DNA of 64,000 bases, from NCBI RefSeq assembly GCF_001477495.1, contig NZ_LDTF01000063.1, positions 1-64,000 of the forward strand. Reading direction: 5' to 3'. The notes under the pieces are model-generated. The model ran no database searches and was not told where the DNA came from. It saw only the letters and a list, made by a program, of their open reading frames with translations. Source of the stretch: Sphingomonas yabuuchiae. GTDB taxonomy: Bacteria > Pseudomonadota > Alphaproteobacteria > Sphingomonadales > Sphingomonadaceae. Positions 30,213-38,594 of the stretch are shown one piece after another (within the stretch, counting starts at the first letter, position 1; each line of letters starts with the position of its first letter). The translations under genes and the position numbers were made by a program.

Positions 30213-30575
30213 GGGTCAGGACTTAAGGACGCTTGGTCGGGGATGCCAGTGTTTGTCGCATCGCCGTGGCGAGTTCCGCGCCCCCGCCTTCGCTTCGGCC
30301 GATCGCCGACCTTCGCTGAACCGTCGGGCGATCGGGACGTTGATCCGCCATGTCCCCGCCGCCGCCCCATCGACGCCCCGTTTACCAGAGGGGAACGCTG
30401 CGCCTGTCCGTCGGGCGCGCGGTCGACATGCGGCTGAAGCTGCACCTCACCAGTGGCGGATTGCTGGCGGTCGGCGGGCTCGTCTCTTCGATTCTGTTGT
30501 CGACGGCCGTGCTCGTCGGGGTCGCGACACGGCATTTACCCCGTCGCGATCAGCCATAGGCCCAGTCGAGCGGGC
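30213..30575. other. 363-base gap with little coding evidence
   Basis: Between pmbA and the PHA-system gene. It may hold a 43-aa membrane protein at 30428-30559 on the plus strand, listed separately. The rest is GC-rich with several short overlapping frames on both strands, none with a ribosome site and none recognised. No repeat family was seen. Confidence 0.5.
30428..30559 (+). CDS. possible 43-aa single-pass membrane protein
   Basis: MRLKLHLTSGGLLAVGGLVS begins a frame whose residues about 9-34 make one hydrophobic helix with Gly/Ser/Leu/Val, flanked by Arg/Lys/His. It could be real, but there is no obvious ribosome site, and chance hydrophobic frames are common in GC-rich DNA. It lies head-on against the PHA-system gene. 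Confidence 0.3.
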   Translation: MRLKLHLTSGGLLAVGGLVSSILLSTAVLVGVATRHLPRRDQP

Positions 30576-30884
30576 TTACGCCTTGCTCAGCATCTTTTCG
30601 GCGCTGGTCTTCACGAATTCGCCGATCGGCCCCGCCATCATCGACAGCATCATCGGGATCGCCACCGTGCCGCGAAGCGCCGTGTCGGCGATCTCCATAT
30701 CCGCCTTCACCGTCTGGCCCATGGCGATGATGGTCAGGATCAGGCGATCCTCGGCGGGCCATTCCGACGACACCTGGCCGCCACCGGGAATTTTCGCTTC
30801 CAGCTTGGGGAGCCCCTGCTCGATCCGGCGCCGCGCTTCGGCATGACCCAGAGAGTGGGGGATGTCGAAATTGACCGATGCCAT
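30576..30884 (-). CDS. polyhydroxyalkanoic acid system family protein
   Basis: About 102 aa from ATG 30884; a frame to 30947 adds an unlikely leader. The sequence FDIPHSLGHAEARRRIEQGLP is the signature start of the short PHA-system family (PF09650), whose members are found near PHA granule genes and in many organisms without them. The remainder is a beta-rich domain (VKADMEIADTALRGTVAI...MMAGPIGEFVKTSAEKMLSK). The biochemical role is unknown. It lies downstream of the Tyr-Gly tRNA pair. Confidence 0.85.
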   Translation of the reverse strand: MASVNFDIPHSLGHAEARRRIEQGLPKLEAKIPGGGQVSSEWPAEDRLILTIIAMGQTVKADMEIADTALRGTVAIPMMLSMMAGPIGEFVKTSAEKMLSKA

Positions 30885-30999
30885 CAGTAGAAACTCTTTC
30901 TCATTCGGGAATGAGGTTCGAGTGACCGGGATTGCCATGGGGGTCAAGAGCGTGCGACGAAATATTATATCACTCGCACATTCCGAATATGTCGGAAGT

Positions 31000-31073
31000 T
31001 GGAGCGGGTAACGGGAATCGAACCCGTGTATTCAGCTTGGAAGGCTGCTGCACTACCATTGTGCTATACCCGC
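31000..31073 (-). tRNA. tRNA-Gly (anticodon TCC)
   Basis: On the minus strand GCGGGTA...TACCCGC forms the acceptor stem, with GCAC/GTGC D-stem, loop CTTCCAA (anticodon TCC, reading GGA) and T-stem ACGGG/CCCGT. The CCA end is encoded. 74 bases. It follows tRNA-Tyr by 43 bases in the same direction. Confidence 0.95.
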
Positions 31074-31116
31074 TCAAGTCCAGCGCCGCTGATCGACCCT
31101 AGCCGATTGGCGGGGA

Positions 31117-31202
31117 TGGTGGAAGGGACTGGATTCGAACCAGTGTACGCTCACGCGGGCAGATTTACAGTCTGCTGCCTTTAACCACTCGGCCACCCTT
31201 CC
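31117..31202 (-). tRNA. tRNA-Tyr (anticodon GTA)
   Basis: An 86-base class II tRNA on the minus strand. The acceptor is GGAAGGG/CCCTTCC, the anticodon stem GCAGA/TCTGC with loop CTGTAAA (anticodon GTA), a long variable arm CCGCGTGAGCG, T-arm ACTGG/CCAGT and encoded CCA. It heads the Tyr-Gly tRNA pair. Confidence 0.96.
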
Positions 31203-31369
31203 GGGGTGTCACTCCATCGGAGCGAGGCGCGCCCAATGCCGAAGCTCGCGCGGCCTGTCAACGCCGATTTGTACGATTTTCGTCAGCCATGCCTGATCGG
31301 GTTGCTTGCATGTCGCGCAATCGGGACATAGCCTTTGACCCATTCAGGAAGACACCGGGGGAAAATATC

Positions 31370-32983
31370 ATGATGCGCCCATCCTTGCTCGCCGCGGTCG
31401 CGGCGGCCGCGTTGTTGCCTGTCGCGATGGCGGACGCGCAGGACCGAAATGCCGCCAACCGGCTGATCGACGAGGGTATGAACCACAGCCAGGTCATGCA
31501 GACCGTGCAGCATCTGACCGACGTGATCGGGCCGCGCATGACCAATAGCCCGGCGATGCGCACCGCCGAAGGCTGGACCGCCGAGCAGTTCGCGAAATGG
31601 GGGCTGAAGAACGTCCACAAGGAAGGCTTCGCCTTCGGGCGCGGCTGGTCGATCGAGCGGGCCAGCGTGCGCATGGTATCGCCCCGCCCGCTGCAGCTGA
31701 CCGCCATCCCCATCGCCTGGACGCCCGGCACCAACGGCGCGGTGACCGCCCCCGTCATCGTCGCGCCGATGAAGCGCGAGCGCGACTTCGACAAATGGCG
31801 CGGCCAGTTGCGCGGCAAGATCGTCATGGTGTCGATGCCCGGCACCGGCGACGAGCAGACCAGCGCCCCCTTCCGCCGTCTGACCGGCGAGGACATCTCG
31901 AAGCTCGACGTCTATGTACAGCCCGAGCATGATCCGGAAAGCGCCGACCGGCGGTTGAAGCGGCTGGACTTCGCGCAGAAGCTCGACGCCTTCCTGAAGG
32001 CCGAGGGCGCGGTGGCGTACGTCACCCAGAGCTACCGCGACGGCAAGCTGGTCCACGGCGAGGGCTATCTGTTCGGGCGTGGCGAGACGCCCGCCGTCCC
32101 CGGCATCGAGCTGGCCGCAGAGGATTATCGCCGGCTCGCGCGCCTGACCAGGACCGGCCCCGCGCCGACGATCGAGGTGCTGAGCGACGTCCGCTACGAC
32201 GACAGCGACGTCAACGCCTACAACATCATCGCCGAAATCCCGGGCACCGACCCCAAGGCGGGTTATGTGATGGCGGGCGCGCATCTCGACAGCTGGGTCG
32301 CGGGCGACGGCGCCTCCGACAATGCGGCGGGCAGCGCGATGATCATGGAGGCCGCGCGTATCCTGGCCGCCACCGGCCAGCGTCCCAAGCGCACTATCCG
32401 CTTCGCGCTCTGGTCGGGCGAGGAGCAGGGCATCCTGGGCTCCATGGCCTATGTCGAGCAGCATCTGGCGTCGCGCGGTCGCCCCGACGACGCGCCGCAA
32501 TCGGGCCTGAAGCGTTATTATGGCTGGACCAATCGCTGGCCGATCACGCCGAAGCCGGGTTACGGCGACCTGGCGGCCTATTTCAACATCGACAATGGCT
32601 CGGGCAAGCTGCGCGGGATCTATGCCGAGAACAACCCGGCGGCGGTGCCGATGCTGAAGGAATGGCTGTCGCCCTATGCGTCGCTGGGCGCGGGTAACGT
32701 CGTGCAGCGGACAACGGGCGGCACCGACCATGTCTTCATGCAGGCGGTCGGCGTGCAGGGCTTCCAGTTCATCCAGGATCCGCTGGATTATGGCAGCCGC
32801 ACGCATCACAGCTCGGCCGATACCTTCGATCATCTGAAGGCCGACGATATGCGCCAGGCCTCGGTCGTGCTCGCCGGGGTCTTGCTCGCGGCGGCGAATG
32901 CGGACAAGGCATTGCCGCGCCCGCCGGTGCCGACGCAACCGGCGACGACCAAGCCCTTTGACTACACGGACAACGACGACTGA
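31370..32983 (+). CDS. M28-family zinc peptidase, exported
   Basis: About 537 aa from ATG 31370, which has GGGGGAAAA upstream and starts a signal peptide (MMRPSLLAAVAAAALLPVAMA). An internal PA-like insert lies around 150-260; the metallopeptidase core has H and D zinc ligands in GAHLDSWVAGDGASDNAAG, the Glu pair in LWSGEEQGILGS, and the late ligand region THHSSADTFDHL. It is probably a periplasmic or outer aminopeptidase. The stop overlaps the next ATG by one base. Confidence 0.9.
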   Translation: MMRPSLLAAVAAAALLPVAMADAQDRNAANRLIDEGMNHSQVMQTVQHLTDVIGPRMTNSPAMRTAEGWTAEQFAKWGLKNVHKEGFAFGRGWSIERASVRMVSPRPLQLTAIPIAWTPGTNGAVTAPVIVAPMKRERDFDKWRGQLRGKIVMVSMPGTGDEQTSAPFRRLTGEDISKLDVYVQPEHDPESADRRLKRLDFAQKLDAFLKAEGAVAYVTQSYRDGKLVHGEGYLFGRGETPAVPGIELAAEDYRRLARLTRTGPAPTIEVLSDVRYDDSDVNAYNIIAEIPGTDPKAGYVMAGAHLDSWVAGDGASDNAAGSAMIMEAARILAATGQRPKRTIRFALWSGEEQGILGSMAYVEQHLASRGRPDDAPQSGLKRYYGWTNRWPITPKPGYGDLAAYFNIDNGSGKLRGIYAENNPAAVPMLKEWLSPYASLGAGNVVQRTTGGTDHVFMQAVGVQGFQFIQDPLDYGSRTHHSSADTFDHLKADDMRQASVVLAGVLLAAANADKALPRPPVPTQPATTKPFDYTDNDD

Positions 32984-33726
32984 TGGCACGCCGAGGACAT
33001 CGCCCCAGCCAGGCTTCATCCAACCGCCCCCGCTTCTGGGGACGGCATGCGGTGACGGCGGCGCTCGCCAACCCGAACCGGACGGTGCGCAAGATTTGGG
33101 GCACGCGCGAGGCGCTGGCCGCGCTCAACCTGCCGCCGGTCCTGCCGGTCACCTTTGCCGATGTCGCCGATCTGGGCCGTCTGGTCCCCGCCGACGCGCC
33201 GCACCAGGGGCTGGTGGCCGAGGTCGATCCGCTGGAGGATATCTGGCTGGGCGACCTGCTGCATGAGGCACAGGATAACCAGCGGCCGCTGGTGGTGCTG
33301 GACCAGGTGACCGACCCGCACAATGTCGGCGCGATCCTGCGGTCGGCCGCCGCCTTCGACGCGGTGGGCATCGTGACCCAGGACCGCCATGCGCCGCCCG
33401 AATCGGGCACGGTCGCCCGCTCGGCCAGCGGCGCGCTGGAAACGGTGCCGTGGGTGCGCGTGGTGAACCTGGCGCGCGCGCTGGAGGAGATCGCGGAAGC
33501 GGGCTTCTGGCGCATCGGCCTGACCGGCCATGCGAACCAGACGCTGGCCCAGGCGATGGGTACGCAGCGCATCTGCATCGTGCTGGGCGCCGAGGGCGAA
33601 GGCATGCGCCAGAATACCGAGGCGCATTGCGACGAACTCGCCAAGCTGCCGATCAGCCCGAAGGTGGAGAGTCTGAACGTCTCCAACGCGGCGGCGATCG
33701 CGCTGTACGCAGTGGCGGCGCGGTGA
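32983..33726 (+). CDS. rlmB: TrmH/RlmB-family 2'-O-ribose RNA methyltransferase
   Basis: A 247-aa SPOUT methyltransferase. The N-terminal RNA-binding domain (FWGRHAVTAALANPNRTVRK) precedes motif 1 LDQVTDPHNVGAILRSA, motif 2 IVLGAEGEGMR and motif 3 LPISPKVESLNVSNAAAIALY, the knot that binds S-adenosylmethionine. The likely target is G2251 of 23S rRNA (RlmB), though other TrmH-type targets cannot be excluded. The ATG overlaps the stop of the M28 gene, so the two are coupled. A terminator follows directly. Confidence 0.88.
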   Translation: MARRGHRPSQASSNRPRFWGRHAVTAALANPNRTVRKIWGTREALAALNLPPVLPVTFADVADLGRLVPADAPHQGLVAEVDPLEDIWLGDLLHEAQDNQRPLVVLDQVTDPHNVGAILRSAAAFDAVGIVTQDRHAPPESGTVARSASGALETVPWVRVVNLARALEEIAEAGFWRIGLTGHANQTLAQAMGTQRICIVLGAEGEGMRQNTEAHCDELAKLPISPKVESLNVSNAAAIALYAVAAR

Positions 33727-33733
33727 TTTTCCG

Positions 33734-33766
33734 GGCGGCGGGGGTGGACCCTGCCGCCTTTTTTTT
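33734..33766 (+). terminator. terminator after rlmB
   Basis: GGCGGC (33734-33739) pairs with GCCGCC (33753-33758), extended by a GGG/CCC pairing inside, then eight Ts. It starts 8 bases after the stop. Confidence 0.85.
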
Positions 33767-33870
33767 GCGCGCAGAGGCGCGGAGGGCGCAGAGAGTGTGT
33801 CCGTGGCGCAGGTCCCGGCGTGCGTCAGCGTGAACGGCTGTTGTTACGCGTGGCCACCATTCCCCTCCTC

Positions 33871-33968
33871 CGTTCAGCCTGAGCGAAGTCGAAGGCTACG
33901 GGAAGGCATGTGCTCTTGGCACATTTCCAGCGTAGGCCTCGACTTCGCTCAGCCTGAACGGAGGTTGG
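33871..33968. repeat. R1 repeat, inverted pair
   Basis: CGTTCAGCCTGAGCGAAGTC (33871-33896 with flank GAAGGCTA) and its inverse copy at 33938-33968 (TCGACTTCGCTCAGCCTGAACGG) are nearly perfect partners about 41 bases apart. This is the best-preserved R1 pair in the window. Confidence 0.8.
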
Positions 33969-33973
33969 TTCAA

Positions 33974-34115
33974 TTGCCCCTCCACCACCGCTTCGCGGCG
34001 GTCCCCCTCCCCAAGCACGGCTTGGGGAGGAATGGCGGTAGCCCACGATCAATCCTCCCCATCTCCGATGGGGAGGGGGACCGCTCGCGAAAGCGAGTGG
34101 TGGAGGGGCGCCCCC
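33974..34115. repeat. R3 composite repeat
   Basis: The rest of the 398-base gap before the M2 peptidase gene holds R3 blocks: GCCCCTCCACCACCGCTTCG, the hairpin CCCCAAGC...GCTTGGGGAGGAAT at 34008-34033, the hairpin CCTCCCCATC...GATGGGGAGG at about 34053-34076, and CGCTCGCGAAAGCGAGTGGTGGAGGGG at about 34082-34109. No gene is seen. Confidence 0.75.
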
Positions 34116-34124
34116 TCCCCGGCC

Positions 34125-35963
34125 TCACCAACCCTGCGGCTTGCCCTTGTTCTGCTGGTCCAGCCAGACTTTCAGCGGGGCGAAATATTCGACCAGCGCC
34201 TTGCCCGACATCTCGCGGCTGCCGGTGAACACCTGAAGCGCGTCCGGCCAGGGCTTGGACTGGCCCATGGCCAGCATCGCGTTCAGCTTCTTGCCGACCT
34301 CCTTGTTGCCATAGAAGGAGCAGCGGTAGAGCGGCCCCTTCCACCCGGCCTGCTGGCACGCCGCCTTGTAGAACTGGAATTGCAGCACCCGCGCCAGGAA
34401 ATAGCGCGCATAGGGCACGCCCGCCGGAATGTGGTACTTCGCACCCGGATCGAACTTCGTCTCGTCACGCGAGACCGGCGGCACCACGCCCTGATATTTC
34501 AGGCGCAGCGCGTCCCAGCCCGCCTGATACTGGCTGGCCGGAATCTGGCCGGAGAACACGCCCCAACGCCACTTGTCGATCAGCAGGCCGAAGGGCAGGA
34601 ACGCCACCTTGTCCATCGCCTGACGCAGCAACAGACCGATATCCTTGTCGGCGCTCGGCACCTTGGCAGGGTCGAGCAGGCCGATCTTCACCAGATAATC
34701 GGGCGTGATCGACAGCGCGACGGTGTCGCCGATCGCTTCGTGGAAGCCGTCATTCGCGCCGTTCTTGTAGAGGAAGGGCTGATCCTTGTACGCGCGCTGG
34801 TAATAGTTATGCCCCAGCTCGTGATGGATGGTCACGAAGTCGTCGGCATTGACCTTCGTGCACATCTTGATCCGGATATCGTCCTTGTTGTCGATATCCC
34901 AGGCCGAGGCGTGGCAGATTACTTCGCGGTCGGCGGGCTTCACGATCTGCGAGCGTTGCCAGAAGGTCTGCGGCAGGGGCGCGAAGCCCAGCGAGGAGTA
35001 GAAGCCCTCGCCCGCCTTCACCATCTTGATCGGGTCATACCCCTTGGCCTTCAGCAAGTCGCCGGTGTCGTATCCGACATCGCCCGCCCCCTTGGGTGCG
35101 ACCAGGTCATAGATATTGCCCCATTCCTGCGCCCACATATTGCCGAGCAGGTCGGCACGGATCGGGCCGGTCCTGGCCTGCACCGCGTCGCCATATTTTT
35201 CGTTCAGCTTCCAGCGGACATAAGTGTGGAGCGCCTTGTACAGCGGCTCCAGCTCGCCCCAGATACGGTCGGTGACCTGCGCGAACTGCTCCGGCGACAT
35301 GTCATAGCCCGAGCGCCACAGCGATCCGGCATCGACATAACCCAGTTCCTTGGCGCCCTGGTTGGCCAGCGCGGTCATCTGGGCATAATCCGCCCGCATC
35401 GGCGCGCCGACATTGTCATGCCAGCTGACCCACATCTCCTTCAAGCGGGCGGGATCGCGCTCGCTGCCCATGGCGGCCTCGATATCCGATCCGTTCATCG
35501 GCTGGCCGTTCAGCACGCCCTTGCCCTTGCCATAGGAGGAGGACATGCGCGTGGTCAGCATCGACAGCTGCGCCGAGGCTCCCGGCGTGGTCGGCGCGGG
35601 CAAGGTGATCCCGCCGCGCAACAGGTCGAGTTTGCGCTTGGTGTCATAGGACAGGCCCGGCAATGCCTGATAGCGGGCCGCCCCCAAGCCGTAGCGGACG
35701 GCGAGATCGGTCATCTCCGCGCCCGACGCGGCGGCGAGCGCATCGGTATCGTCGGTGATATAGGTCGCATTGACCCAGGCCACCTGCTGCGCCCCGACCG
35801 ATTTTTCGGCCAGCGTCTTCTCGGCCTCGGCCACGAAGGCATCCGCCCCGGCGACGGTCGCGGGCGGCTGGGTCGCCGGCGTAGCAGGCGCGGCAGTCTG
35901 GGCCTGTGCGGCACCGGCCAATACAAAGGCGAGTACGGTGCCGGAAACGGCGGAACGGATCAT
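34125..35963 (-). CDS. M2-family peptidyl-dipeptidase (ACE-like), exported
   Basis: A 612-aa zinc dipeptidyl carboxypeptidase related to angiotensin-converting enzyme, rare in bacteria but frequent in this group. A signal peptide (IRSAVSGTVLAFVLAGAAQA) and Ala/Pro/Thr linker precede the helical catalytic domain; the zinc motif is H381-E-L-G-H385 and the third ligand E409 lies in GFHEAIGD. The C-terminal YFLARVLQFQFYKAAC matches the chloride/substrate region of ACE. It presumably trims peptides in the periplasm. Convergent with rlmB across the repeats. Confidence 0.93.
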   Translation of the reverse strand: MIRSAVSGTVLAFVLAGAAQAQTAAPATPATQPPATVAGADAFVAEAEKTLAEKSVGAQQVAWVNATYITDDTDALAAASGAEMTDLAVRYGLGAARYQALPGLSYDTKRKLDLLRGGITLPAPTTPGASAQLSMLTTRMSSSYGKGKGVLNGQPMNGSDIEAAMGSERDPARLKEMWVSWHDNVGAPMRADYAQMTALANQGAKELGYVDAGSLWRSGYDMSPEQFAQVTDRIWGELEPLYKALHTYVRWKLNEKYGDAVQARTGPIRADLLGNMWAQEWGNIYDLVAPKGAGDVGYDTGDLLKAKGYDPIKMVKAGEGFYSSLGFAPLPQTFWQRSQIVKPADREVICHASAWDIDNKDDIRIKMCTKVNADDFVTIHHELGHNYYQRAYKDQPFLYKNGANDGFHEAIGDTVALSITPDYLVKIGLLDPAKVPSADKDIGLLLRQAMDKVAFLPFGLLIDKWRWGVFSGQIPASQYQAGWDALRLKYQGVVPPVSRDETKFDPGAKYHIPAGVPYARYFLARVLQFQFYKAACQQAGWKGPLYRCSFYGNKEVGKKLNAMLAMGQSKPWPDALQVFTGSREMSGKALVEYFAPLKVWLDQQNKGKPQGW

Positions 35964-36039
35964 GCTATCCCCCTAACGTTCTGAAACGCCCTCGAAACGG
36001 GGCGGATGGCGCGCAGTTGCGCGGCTTTGGCCGCCGCCG

Positions 36040-36801
36040 TCAAGCGGTGAGGAATTGCGCGATCGCCGCGCCCAGCTCAGGCTTGGTCACCGAGGCCATA
36101 TGGTTGCCCGGAATCTCGACATAGCGGCCACGCGGCAAGGCCTCGGCCAGCTCGACGGCTGCGCCATTGTCGAAGTCGTCGACGCCCGCCACGACCAGCG
36201 TCGGCAGGTCGAAACCCTCAATCGCCGAGAGCGGCGTGTCGGCAAAGGTCTGCAGGATGTGGAGCAGCGCCACCGGATCGCCGCCGGTGGTCTTCAGGAA
36301 CGCCTCGGCCATCCATTCGGGGGTGCCGCGCTGATGTTCGCCCAGCCGGGTCAGGATATTGGTGAAATGCGCGACCCGGCGGTCGGTGTGGAGCAGTCCC
36401 TCCAGCCCCATGCCCGCAAAGATCGCCTTGCCCGGCTCCGCCCCCGTCGCCAGCATCCGGCTGACCGTCCGCGCGCCCAGCGAATAGCCGCCGAGATCGT
36501 AATCGGTCAGCCCCAGATGCTCGACCAGCGCATGGCCGTCGCGGGTCAGCGCGTCCTTGGGGTAGGCGGCGGGGTCGTGCGGCTTGCCGCTTTCCCCATG
36601 CGCGCGCAGGTCGGGCATGATGACGCGGTAGCCCTTGGCCGCGATGGCGGCGGCATGGCCGTAGCGGATCCAGTTGGTATAGGCATCGGAGAAATAGCCA
36701 TGGATCAGCACCAGGGCGCGCCCCTCCCCCATTTCACGCCACGCGATCGGGGTGCCGTCGAAGCTGTCGAAGAAGCGGGTTTCGGGGGCGGTGTCGGCCA
36801 A
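36040..36801 (-). CDS. alpha/beta hydrolase
   Basis: About 253 aa if it starts at TTG 36801, which has GGAG nine bases upstream and begins ADTAPETRFFDSFDG, the point where homology to hydrolases starts. The ATG at 36873 adds an unlikely leader. The oxyanion region is LIHGYFSDAYTNW, the nucleophile GYSLGA, the acid in VVAGVDDFDNG and the catalytic His in IPGNHMASV. Substrate unknown. The R4-like repeat and the LuxR gene lie upstream on the same strand. Confidence 0.85.
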   Translation of the reverse strand: MADTAPETRFFDSFDGTPIAWREMGEGRALVLIHGYFSDAYTNWIRYGHAAAIAAKGYRVIMPDLRAHGESGKPHDPAAYPKDALTRDGHALVEHLGLTDYDLGGYSLGARTVSRMLATGAEPGKAIFAGMGLEGLLHTDRRVAHFTNILTRLGEHQRGTPEWMAEAFLKTTGGDPVALLHILQTFADTPLSAIEGFDLPTLVVAGVDDFDNGAAVELAEALPRGRYVEIPGNHMASVTKPELGAAIAQFLTA

Positions 36802-36885
36802 GGGTTCGGTCTCCAGAAGGCAAGCTGTAGCAGCGTCTCCTAATACGGATCGCCCGGGATGTGGAACTCTCATCCGGCCAAGCGG

Positions 36886-36976
36886 CCCTCACCCTTCCCA
36901 CCCACTAACGCGGGCGGGCCCCTTCCCTCTCCCGCCGGGAGAGGGAGGGAGGCGCGAAGCGCCGGAAGGGTGAGGG
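36886..36976. repeat. inverted repeat CCCTCACCCTTCC (R4)
   Basis: CCCTCACCCTTCC (36886-36898) and its exact inverse GGAAGGGTGAGGG (36964-36976) enclose further palindromes, including CCTCTCCCGCCGGGAGAGG near 36926-36944 and GCGCGAAGCGC. It stands between the LuxR gene stop and the hydrolase start; no gene is inside. Confidence 0.75.
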
Positions 36977-36983
36977 TGGCCTC

Positions 36984-37757
36984 CTAGCCGACATAAATAC
37001 CGGCGACCCGCCACTCGCCATTTTCCCGCTCCAACGTGACGGTTTCGACAATGGGCGCCGAGGTGCCGAAGCGCGTATTGAACCGCACCATCTGATAACC
37101 GGCAGGCGGCGCGGGAACATCGTCCTGGCTGAGCAAGGTCCGCGACACCATCCTGCCCAGCGGCATCCGTACCTTTTCCGAGGTGGCGGCCCAGACCTGT
37201 TCGGTATTGAGCTTGCGGAAGCTGCTCGTGGTTAGACGGTAGCTTTCGCCCCAGCGGCCCTGGTCGATCAGTTGTACGAAACGCTGTGCCGCTTCGACCG
37301 CTGCGGGATCGCTCACCACGGTCGACGCTGTTGAATGCGGCGCGGATGCCATATGGGTCAGGCCGCCAAGGGCAAGCAGACTGAGGGCGAGGGTCATGAG
37401 TATCGCTCCGATGATGATCCGGGGACGGCGGATGCCGGTCTCCACGCCGACGATCGGCGCCGGGCTTTCATCCGCCATCGGCTCGGATCGGTCCTCCCCG
37501 ATCCTCATGTCCCCCACATAATCGGGGGTCGGCAGCGATGCGTCGCCCTCCACCTCCAGCAGCATCCGCGCAGCCTCGCGACTGCTCGACACGGCCAGCT
37601 TGCGGCGGGCGTCGCGCAGCCGTTCGTTGATGGTGTGGACCGACAGGTTCAGCTCGCGTGCGATCGACTTGGCGTCATGCCCTCGGACGATCAGTCGCAG
37701 CGTCTGTTTTTCCCGGTCGGTCAGCGCGCCGATACCCGCTTTGGCCTGCATGGTCAT
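36984..37757 (-). CDS. LuxR-type HTH regulator with transmembrane helix and DUF4019
   Basis: About 257 aa from ATG 37757 (ATG 37751 also possible). An N-terminal LuxR helix-turn-helix (ALTDREKQTLRLIVRGHDAKS...LNLSVHTINERLRDARRKL, about 9-58) is followed by a short linker, one transmembrane helix (IIIGAILMTLALSLLALGGL) and a periplasmic DUF4019 domain (AAQRFVQLIDQGRWGESYRL...ENGEWRVAGIYV). So the DNA-binding part is cytoplasmic and tethered to the membrane, a plausible one-component sensor. It lacks a receiver domain. Ligand and targets unknown. Confidence 0.85.
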   Translation of the reverse strand: MTMQAKAGIGALTDREKQTLRLIVRGHDAKSIARELNLSVHTINERLRDARRKLAVSSSREAARMLLEVEGDASLPTPDYVGDMRIGEDRSEPMADESPAPIVGVETGIRRPRIIIGAILMTLALSLLALGGLTHMASAPHSTASTVVSDPAAVEAAQRFVQLIDQGRWGESYRLTTSSFRKLNTEQVWAATSEKVRMPLGRMVSRTLLSQDDVPAPPAGYQMVRFNTRFGTSAPIVETVTLERENGEWRVAGIYVG

Positions 37758-37955
37758 GGCGCCGACTATGCCGGAGCCGGGCCCGCCGACCACCCTCAAA
37801 AAATTGTACCTTGACCGTGTCGGTACGGGCCGAAGGGGTGCCTTGAGTCCCATTCTCACCAGCCCGCGACAAAATGGCGGGAATCCGTGCTTTTTTGTGA
37901 TTCCACGCGAGTCGCACGCATGGACAAAAGGGGTACAAGTGGTTAGCCGCCGCCC

Positions 37956-38489
37956 ATGGCAGCATCCCTATTCCTTCTTCTGGCGGTGATCCTGGCGTTC
38001 GCCGGTGGAGGGGGGCCGTGGATGCTGATCGCCACGGTCGCGGCGGCGACGGCGGCGGGGACGCGGCTGCCCGATCTCGATACGCCGCTCCAGCTCCAGC
38101 ATCGCAGCGCGCTGGTGCACAGCGTCCTGCCCTTCTACGTCGCCACGCTCGACCTGCGCACCTGGCCGGTCGCGGCGGGGCTGGGGTTCGGCGTGGGCTT
38201 CCATCTGGCGGCGGACCTGTTTCCCGGCACGATGCGCGGCTTCGCCACGATCAAGATCCCGCTGATCGGATCGATCGGGGCCTTTCCGTCCTATATCTGG
38301 ATCGCGGTCAATGCGGCGGCGAACATGGTCGGCGCGTTCGTCATCCTGGAATGGATCGCCGCCGACCGGGTGGCGGCCTGCGCGCTCGCCGCGACGGGCG
38401 TCCTGGGGGCCAGCTATTTGCTGAGGACCAAGGGCGGCTTCTATGCGCTGGTGGTGATGATCGCGCTGGGCTGGTTGTTCCTGGGCTGA
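37956..38489 (+). CDS. YdjM-like membrane protein (putative metal-dependent hydrolase)
   Basis: A 177-aa protein with about five or six hydrophobic helices. A conserved polar patch, RLPDLDTPLQLQHRSALVHSVLPF (first half about residues 37-60), has the D-x-D and H-R-x-x-x-H arrangement of the LexA-binding/YdjM-YbcI hydrolase family. The further GFHLAADLFPG fits too. No direct experimental role is known. It runs with the next YitT-like gene, 105 bases upstream. Confidence 0.7.
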   Translation: MAASLFLLLAVILAFAGGGGPWMLIATVAAATAAGTRLPDLDTPLQLQHRSALVHSVLPFYVATLDLRTWPVAAGLGFGVGFHLAADLFPGTMRGFATIKIPLIGSIGAFPSYIWIAVNAAANMVGAFVILEWIAADRVAACALAATGVLGASYLLRTKGGFYALVVMIALGWLFLG

Positions 38490-38594
38490 GCCAGGCGATT
38501 GGCGTTTCGCCACGATTGCGATATGGGACCGTTCTCTGCCGCCAAGAAGCAGGCCAATCGGGAGCGGATGCCGGACCCTTGATCCGGACCCTCG

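Noticed and set aside
30206-30535. 109-aa frame in the gap behind pmbA
   Set aside because: Arg/Asp-rich composition, no ribosome site, no homologue known to me.
34032-35984. 650-aa open frame antisense to the M2 peptidase
   Set aside because: Shadow of a secure gene; it also runs through R3 repeat DNA.
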